Shown here: piece by piece, positions 59,375-64,000 of the stretch
How the letters are laid out: every line of letters starts with the position of its first letter
How positions within the stretch are numbered: position 1 is the stretch's first letter
Assembly (NCBI GenBank): GCA_965276635.1
Contig: CBDIBC010000005.1
Coordinates: forward strand, 1,860,001-1,924,000
Direction of reading: 5' to 3'
Source of the DNA: CBDIBC01 sp965276635
GTDB taxonomy: Bacteria > Actinomycetota > Acidimicrobiia > Acidimicrobiales > Palsa-688
DNA length: 64,000 bases
Notes under the pieces: generated by a model
What the model was told of the DNA's origin: nothing
What the model saw: only the letters and a program-made list of their open reading frames with translations
Databases searched by the model: none
Position numbers and translations under genes: made by a program

Positions 59375-60102
59375 CCGGTCGGGCGGCCATCATGACTGAC
59401 TTCGACGGCACCCTGGCCCCCATCGTTGACGACCCGGAGCGGGCGATCCCGGATGCGGGCGCGGTGCCCGTCCTACGCCGCCTGGCCGCCCGCTACGCCA
59501 CGGTCGCGGTCGTCTCCGGCCGCCCCGTTCGCTACCTGGCCGAGCGACTGGCCGGCGTCGACGGGCTGGTGCTGGCCGGCCTCTACGGCCTGGAGCGCCA
59601 ACAGGACGGGGTGGTGGCCGAAGCCGCGGGCGCCCCCGCCTGGCGGGACGCCATCGCCGCCATCGCCGACCGGGCCGAGCGCGAGGCGCCCCCCGGCGTC
59701 GGCGTGGAACGCAAGGGCCTGGCCGTCACCCTCCACGTCCGGACTGCCCCCCAGCACCAGGCGTGGATCGAGCGGTTCGGAGCGGACCAGGCGGCCGCCG
59801 CCGGCCTGGTCGCCCACGGCGGGAGGATGTCGGTCGAGGTGCGACCGCCGGTCCGCATCGACAAGGGCACCGTCGTGGCCGAGCTGGCGGCCGGTGCCCA
59901 CGCCGTCTGCTACTTCGGCGACGATGTGGGCGATCTCCCTGCGTTCGACGCCCTGCGCCGGCTGCGAGCCGAGCAGGGGATCACGACCCTCGGGGTGGCC
60001 GTGCGCAGCCCGGAGATGCCCGACGCCATGCTCGCCGCCACCGATGCCACCGTGGACGGGCCCGCCGCGGTCGTCGGGGTGCTCGAGGCCCTAGCGGGCT
60101 GA
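59347..60102 (+). CDS. otsB: Trehalose-6-phosphate phosphatase
   Basis: A 251-residue HAD phosphatase. Motif I is TDFDGTLAPIVDDP, with VVSGRPVRYLAERL and GLYGLERQ next. ERKGLAVTLHVR and the late GDDVGDLPAFDALRRL follow the OtsB pattern. It releases trehalose from trehalose 6-phosphate made by the OtsA encoded on the opposite strand. The GTG start is the last in a row of 14-bp repeats, and no clear ribosome site is seen. Its 3' end overlaps otsA by 12 bp, convergent. Confidence 0.93.
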   Translation: MDLIPWTSDPGRAAIMTDFDGTLAPIVDDPERAIPDAGAVPVLRRLAARYATVAVVSGRPVRYLAERLAGVDGLVLAGLYGLERQQDGVVAEAAGAPAWRDAIAAIADRAEREAPPGVGVERKGLAVTLHVRTAPQHQAWIERFGADQAAAAGLVAHGGRMSVEVRPPVRIDKGTVVAELAAGAHAVCYFGDDVGDLPAFDALRRLRAEQGITTLGVAVRSPEMPDAMLAATDATVDGPAAVVGVLEALAG

Positions 60103-61491
60103 GGAGGGGGCGGCGCCCACCAGGTCGTCCCACCAGTCGATCGGCGTGCGGCTGGCGGCGGCAGCGCGCAGGCCGGCGGCGCGGGCCTTGCGTTCGACCG
60201 GAGCCAGGCCCAAAGCGGTCGCCAGGGCATCCGCCGTGCCGCTGACGTCGAAGGGGTTCACGCCGAACGCGTGCGGACCCAGCTCGTCCCAGCAGCCGGC
60301 TTGACGGCTCAACACCAGCGAGCCGTCCCGCTCGTTCACCAGGGCACCTTCCTTGGCGACCAGGTTCAGCCCGTCACGGATGGGGTTCACCAGCAGCACG
60401 TCCGAACGACGGAGGGCGGCGACCGACCGTGGATAGTGGTCCTCGGGGTCGACGAGGATCGGCGTCCAGCTCTCGGTCCCCCATTTCTCGTTCAACATGG
60501 CGGCAACGGTCTGGATCTCTTGGCCGTACGCCTGGTACTCGGCCAGGCCCTGGCGGGACGGATACACGAAGGCACCGAAGATCACCCGGTCGTGCAGGTC
60601 GGGACGTTCGGTGAGCAACTCGTCGAACGCCCAGAAGCCTCGCAACACGTTCTTCGACAGCTCGATGCGGTCCACCCGCACGATCAGCTGGCGGTCACCC
60701 ACGATTCGGTCGAGGTCGACCACCGCCGCATCGCAGGCCGCTGAGGTCGCGGTGCGCCGGATGTCGTCGATGTCGGTGGTCGCCGGAGCCACGAAGGTCC
60801 TGGGCACCCGCCCCAGCCGCTCCTCGCAGCACCGGGCGAAGTTGTCCGCCCACCGCGATGCGTGGAACCCGCAGGCCCCGGCCCCGGCCCACCCGGAGAG
60901 CAGCTCAACGGCGGCGTCGTCGGGCAGCACGGCCAGCTCCCCGCGGTGGCAGAAGGGCGTGTGGGCGAACATCACCGTCCGCAGGTCCGGCCGGCGCGCG
61001 GCCAGCATCCCGCCCACCAGGGCCAGGTGGTAATCGTGGACGAGCACCACCGCACCGGGCGCGGCTGAAGCCGCGACGGCATCGGCGAACCGGTCGTTGA
61101 CCGCCCGGAAGTCGAGCCACGCGGCGCGCCAGTGCCGGTCGAAGCGGGGCCGGCGGGGCAGATCCCAGAGGCCGTGGAGGCAGAACCAGAGCGTGCCGTT
61201 GGCGATCACGTCGTAGTACCTGCGGTAGGTTCCGGGATCGATCTCGAGCAGCTGGAGATGGAAGCCCTCGGCGTCGACCACCCCGCTCGCGGCTGCCTCG
61301 CGATCCTCGGCGCTCAGGGCGGCGCCGATCCACCGGGCCCCGGCCTGCATGACGCCCGGGCCCAGGGTCACGACCAGCCCGCCGGCCCCGCGCTTGACGG
61401 CCAGCGCGCCCGACGGGTCGCGACCGAAGCTCAGCGGCCCGCGGTTCGAGCACACCACGATGTCGGCGGGATCAGCGGAGGCGGCGGGCAT
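60091..61491 (-). CDS. otsA: Trehalose-6-phosphate synthase
   Basis: A 466-residue GT20 enzyme joining UDP/ADP/GDP-glucose to glucose 6-phosphate. It begins IVVCSNRGPLSF and has RWIGAAL, VLVHDYHLALVGGML, FAHTPFCHRGELAVLP, VDRIELSKNVLRGFWAF and NPIRDGLNLVAKEG, all GT20 hallmarks. The start at 61491 lies 10 residues before the first strand. It is convergent with otsB. Confidence 0.93.
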   Translation of the reverse strand: MPAASADPADIVVCSNRGPLSFGRDPSGALAVKRGAGGLVVTLGPGVMQAGARWIGAALSAEDREAAASGVVDAEGFHLQLLEIDPGTYRRYYDVIANGTLWFCLHGLWDLPRRPRFDRHWRAAWLDFRAVNDRFADAVAASAAPGAVVLVHDYHLALVGGMLAARRPDLRTVMFAHTPFCHRGELAVLPDDAAVELLSGWAGAGACGFHASRWADNFARCCEERLGRVPRTFVAPATTDIDDIRRTATSAACDAAVVDLDRIVGDRQLIVRVDRIELSKNVLRGFWAFDELLTERPDLHDRVIFGAFVYPSRQGLAEYQAYGQEIQTVAAMLNEKWGTESWTPILVDPEDHYPRSVAALRRSDVLLVNPIRDGLNLVAKEGALVNERDGSLVLSRQAGCWDELGPHAFGVNPFDVSGTADALATALGLAPVERKARAAGLRAAAASRTPIDWWDDLVGAAPSSAR

Positions 61492-61542
61492 CGATCGCGA
61501 CCCTAGCGGCGCGCCCCGCCACGTCCTCCGGTGGCGACGAGC

Positions 61543-61618
61543 GTGGCACGGGTGCGGGCGTGCCGTTCGTCGGGCAGGCGGTGGCACGGGTGCGGGCGTG
61601 GCGTTCCTCAGGCAGCAT
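61543..61618 (+). repeat. 38-bp tandem duplication before glycerate kinase
   Basis: A unit beginning gtggcacgggtgcgggcgtg occurs at 61543 and 61581, with a few changes in the second half. It lies in the divergent interval between otsA and the kinase gene, so it may alter their promoters. Confidence 0.8.
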
Positions 61619-61626
61619 GGTGGTCG

Positions 61627-62616
61627 ATGCCGCACCTCGTCGCCGCCCCCGACAAGTTCCGGGGTACCGCTACGGCCCCCGACGTGGCGGCAGCCGTCGG
61701 GCGGGCGGCGCAGCGCGTCGGGTGGACCTGTGACCAGGCGCCGGTCTCCGACGGCGGCGAGGGCTTCCTGGAGGTGTTCGGTGGCCAGGTGCGCACCGCG
61801 CTGGTCCGGGGGCCGCTGGGGCTCCCGGTGCAAGCCGACTGGCGGCTCCTCGACGACCTGCGCACCGCGGTCGTGGAGATGGCGTTGGCGGCCGGTCTGG
61901 AGCTGGCGGGCGGCCCCGACGCCAACGACCCCGTCGGCGCCGACACTGCGGGAGTGGGCCAACTGATCGCCGAGGCGGTCAAGTCCGGCGCCCGCCGCGT
62001 CCTCGTCGGCATGGGCGGATCGGCGACGACCGACGGGGGCATGGGAGCCTTGGGCGTCCTGGAACCGCACAGCCGCCTCCGGGGCATCGACCTGATCGCC
62101 GCGTGTGACGTGACCACGACGTTCACCGACGCGGCAGCCGTGTTTGCCCCGCAGAAGGGCGCGTCACCGGCGCAGCAGGCCCTCCTCGCTCGCCGCCTCG
62201 AGCGCCTGGCCCAGCTATACCGGTCCGCCGGTACCGACGTCCGCACGCTGCCCGGCTCCGGTGCGGCGGGGGGCCTGGCCGGAGGGCTGGCCACGGTTGG
62301 GGCGTCGCTCGTCTCGGGCTTCGAGGTGGTGGCCGAGACCATCGACCTGGTCGGGCGGTTGGAGCCGGCGGACCTGGTCGTCACCGGCGAGGGCTTCCTC
62401 GACGACCAGTCCTTCGCCGGCAAGGCGGTCGGCGGGGTCGCCGGGCTGGCGGCGGAGGCCGGCATCGACCTCCTGGTGATCGCCGGTGACGGTGAGGGCG
62501 ATCAGCCGGTCCCGTACCGCAGCCTGGTGACCTCGTACGGAATCGAGCGATCGACGTCCGAGACGCTCGATCTCATCGAGGCGGTGGTGGTCGAGGAGCT
62601 GCGCAAACGAGGGTGA
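61627..62616 (+). CDS. Glycerate kinase (GlxK/GarK family)
   Basis: A 329-residue glycerate kinase. The family segments include LVAAPDKFRGTATAPDVAAA, PVSDGGEGFLEVF, VGMGGSATTDGGMGAL, AACDVTTTF and LPGSGAAGGLAGGL. It phosphorylates glycerate, normally giving 2-phosphoglycerate in this family. The ATG comes directly before PHLVAAPDKF. It is convergent with the GpgS gene. Glycerate may come from turnover of glucosylglycerate. Confidence 0.92.
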   Translation: MPHLVAAPDKFRGTATAPDVAAAVGRAAQRVGWTCDQAPVSDGGEGFLEVFGGQVRTALVRGPLGLPVQADWRLLDDLRTAVVEMALAAGLELAGGPDANDPVGADTAGVGQLIAEAVKSGARRVLVGMGGSATTDGGMGALGVLEPHSRLRGIDLIAACDVTTTFTDAAAVFAPQKGASPAQQALLARRLERLAQLYRSAGTDVRTLPGSGAAGGLAGGLATVGASLVSGFEVVAETIDLVGRLEPADLVVTGEGFLDDQSFAGKAVGGVAGLAAEAGIDLLVIAGDGEGDQPVPYRSLVTSYGIERSTSETLDLIEAVVVEELRKRG

Positions 62617-62631
62617 ACCGGGTGGGTGCCG

Positions 62632-63534
62632 CTACGCCGGCTCTCGGCCGCGATGGCGGTGGGCCGTGACCTCCCGCAGCGGCGGGCGCTCGGAGAACTC
62701 GATGGTCACCGCGTCGGCCTGTGGTCGCAGCAGCGTCGACTTCAGGGCGGCGTCGTCGGCCAGCCCGGCTCGTTGCAGACCGAGCTGCAGGATGGCGAGC
62801 GCCTGGGCGCCGAGCTCGGCCAGCGGACGGTTGCGATGCACCCGGCGACCCAGGTCGCTCTGGGCGATGGCGCCGGCGCCCCGCAACGCGGCGATGTCGA
62901 TGAGCAGGCCGAGATCGACGCCGTACCCCCCGACGAAGGGGACGGATTCGAGGATCTCCCGGCGCCCGGCGCACTCCCCGGCGAGAGGCTGCACCAGCCC
63001 CGCCAGTTCGGGGAAGAGCAGGGCGATCAAGGGTCGCGCCGTCAGCTCGGTCACCCGGCCGCCCTCACCGTCGCGACCTTCGAAGGGGCGGTGGTAGAAG
63101 CCCTTCACGAATTCGACGTCGTCATCGAGGAGGAGCGGTCCGACCAGACCGACCACGAAGCCGGCGTCGAAGGACCGCACGTCGGCGTCGAGGTAGGCGA
63201 TCACGTCACCGGTGCTGGCGTGGACGCCGCGCCACATGGCCTGGCCCTTGCCGTGCTCGGTCCCGTAATCGGGGAGGATCTCGCCGGCCGTCACGACCCG
63301 CGCCCCGGCCTCGGCCGCCACCGCCGCGGTGGCATCGGTGGAACCGTCGTCCACCACGACCAGCTCGTCGACGAGGGGGTCGCGCTCCTGCAGCTCGGTG
63401 CGGATGGTCGCCACGAGCGGCGCGATGGTCATCTCCTCGTTGCGCGCCGGGAGGCACACCGAGACCCGTCGGCCCGCCTTGGCCGCCACCAACTGAGAGG
63501 GCGAGAAGTCCCTGGCGTCGAACGAGCGGATCAT
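62632..63534 (-). CDS. gpgS: Glucosyl-3-phosphoglycerate synthase
   Basis: A 300-residue GT-A enzyme of the GT81 group. It has VSVCLPARNEEMTIAPLV, ELVVVDDGSTDATAAVA, HGKGQAMWRGVHAS and IAYLDADVRSFDAGFV (metal DxD), then FVGGYGVDLGLLIDIA. It makes glucosyl-3-phosphoglycerate from NDP-glucose and 3-phosphoglycerate, the first step to glucosylglycerate or methylglucose lipopolysaccharide. The start at 63534 is where the family's N-terminal segment begins. No GpgP phosphatase is in the window. Confidence 0.92.
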   Translation of the reverse strand: MIRSFDARDFSPSQLVAAKAGRRVSVCLPARNEEMTIAPLVATIRTELQERDPLVDELVVVDDGSTDATAAVAAEAGARVVTAGEILPDYGTEHGKGQAMWRGVHASTGDVIAYLDADVRSFDAGFVVGLVGPLLLDDDVEFVKGFYHRPFEGRDGEGGRVTELTARPLIALLFPELAGLVQPLAGECAGRREILESVPFVGGYGVDLGLLIDIAALRGAGAIAQSDLGRRVHRNRPLAELGAQALAILQLGLQRAGLADDAALKSTLLRPQADAVTIEFSERPPLREVTAHRHRGREPA

Positions 63535-63603
63535 GTTGCCAGCATCCTGCCATGACGCCGCACGTTGACGACACGGGCCGCCATGCGCCAACATGGATGG
63601 CGA

Positions 63604-63708
63604 CATCATCAAGAGCGGCTGAGGGACGGGCCCGTCGACGCCGCGGCAACCAGTTCGGACACTCCCCAAACGGAGGCCGGAGCGGGTGCCAATGCCCGGT
63701 CGATGAGG
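63604..63708 (+). promoter_or_regulatory. SAM-I (S-box) riboswitch upstream of threonine synthase
   Basis: Elements in order: atcatcaagagcggctgagg, gacgggcccg, the core gcggcaaccag and then gggtgccaatgcccg, ending in cgatgag. These are the S-box conserved pieces. It lies just before the ribosome site of the threonine synthase gene. S-boxes normally lower expression when SAM is plentiful. Confidence 0.88.
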
Positions 63709-63716
63709 AGGAAGCT

Positions 63717-64000
63717 TTGTCGTTCGTTGAAGGTCTTCGCTGTCGGGAGTGCGCGCGCTCGTATCCGGCCGAGGCGCTCCACGTCTGTGAGTGGTGCTTC
63801 GGTCCGCTGGAGGTGGTCTACGACTACGGCGCCATCTCGGCGTCGGTCAGTCGCGAGAGCATCGCCGCCGGTCCGCTGTCGATCTGGCGGTACGCCGACC
63901 TGCTTCCGGCCGACCCCGACGGCGCCGTCGACCTGGGCGCCGGCTTCACCCCGCTGGTGCGGGCGGATCGACTGGCCGCCGAGCTCGGCCTCGGCGAGCT
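63717..64000 (+). CDS. thrC: Threonine synthase, N-terminal part
   Basis: The TTG start follows gaggaggaag. The gene runs off the window after about 94 residues. The start has a zinc-ribbon-like unit (GLRCRECARSYP and HVCEWCFGPLEVVYDY), and then FTPLVRADRLAAELGL, the pattern of actinobacterial threonine synthases before the PLP Lys. The enzyme turns O-phosphohomoserine into threonine. The S-box upstream ties it to methionine/SAM supply. Confidence 0.85.
   Translation, partial: MSFVEGLRCRECARSYPAEALHVCEWCFGPLEVVYDYGAISASVSRESIAAGPLSIWRYADLLPADPDGAVDLGAGFTPLVRADRLAAELGLGE

Overview
The window is about 70% G+C with short intergenic gaps, many ATGA/GTGA overlaps between genes, and GTG or TTG starts. 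The gene set is actinobacterial: CarD, a DisA-CarD-IspD-IspF-RlmB block, F420-type enzymes, DUF3263 with a LytR_C protein, GpgS, and several CoA ligase and hydratase genes. A member of the class Acidimicrobiia is the best guess. That is inferred from gene content and order, because no rRNA or marker search was possible.

Layout, left half. 1-5.0 kb: end of disA, a Crp-type regulator, carD, ispD-ispF-rlmB and a sigma-H-like factor. 5.0-11.3 kb: single metabolic genes (histidine phosphatase, FMN 2-hydroxy-acid oxidase, D-2-hydroxyacid dehydrogenase, cytochrome P450, Nudix, cupin). 11.4-17.9 kb: assimilatory sulfur and siroheme genes. These are an APS-reductase-type CysH, a ferredoxin-type sulfite/nitrite reductase overlapping an F420/FrhB-type iron-sulfur flavoprotein, precorrin-2 dehydrogenase and a CobA-HemD fusion. 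17.9-22.9 kb: VOC protein, NiCoT transporter, a small zinc-ribbon membrane protein, a MarR-DUF488 fusion and a ClC-type channel.

23.1-49.07 kb is bracketed by two copies of a roughly 70-bp repeat made of the 5' half of tRNA-Thr(TGT) plus its upstream DNA. The left copy is a tRNA fragment and the right copy belongs to an intact tRNA gene. Inside lie an esterase of lower G+C, a cobalamin riboswitch with an eleven-gene B12 uptake and salvage operon (BtuFCD, CobO, CbiZ, CobU, CobS, CbiB, CobC, CobQ, and a HAD-BluB-CobT triple fusion), and broken genes (kinase tail, frameshifted OmpA). A MazEF-type module sits in decayed DNA. Last is a clearly lower-G+C block with a four-subunit 2-oxoacid:ferredoxin oxidoreductase, an acyl-CoA-ligase-like protein and a Liv-type ABC importer. 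No integrase was found.

49.6-53.4 kb holds two secreted WxL-like proteins, one with three nearly identical 129-residue repeats, and a DUF916-type partner. 53.4-58.3 kb has a CoA hydratase, a CoA ligase and a D-aminoacylase-type amidohydrolase, all on the minus strand. 58.4-63.5 kb has DUF3263, LytR_C, trehalose synthesis (OtsB, OtsA), glycerate kinase and glucosyl-3-phosphoglycerate synthase. The window ends in a threonine synthase gene preceded by what reads as a SAM-I (S-box) riboswitch.

The main points for follow-up are the HAD-BluB-CobT fusion, the overlapping sulfite reductase/FrhB pair, the tRNA-bounded segment, and two enzymes lacking an expected key residue (CysH cluster cysteine, ligase A10 lysine).
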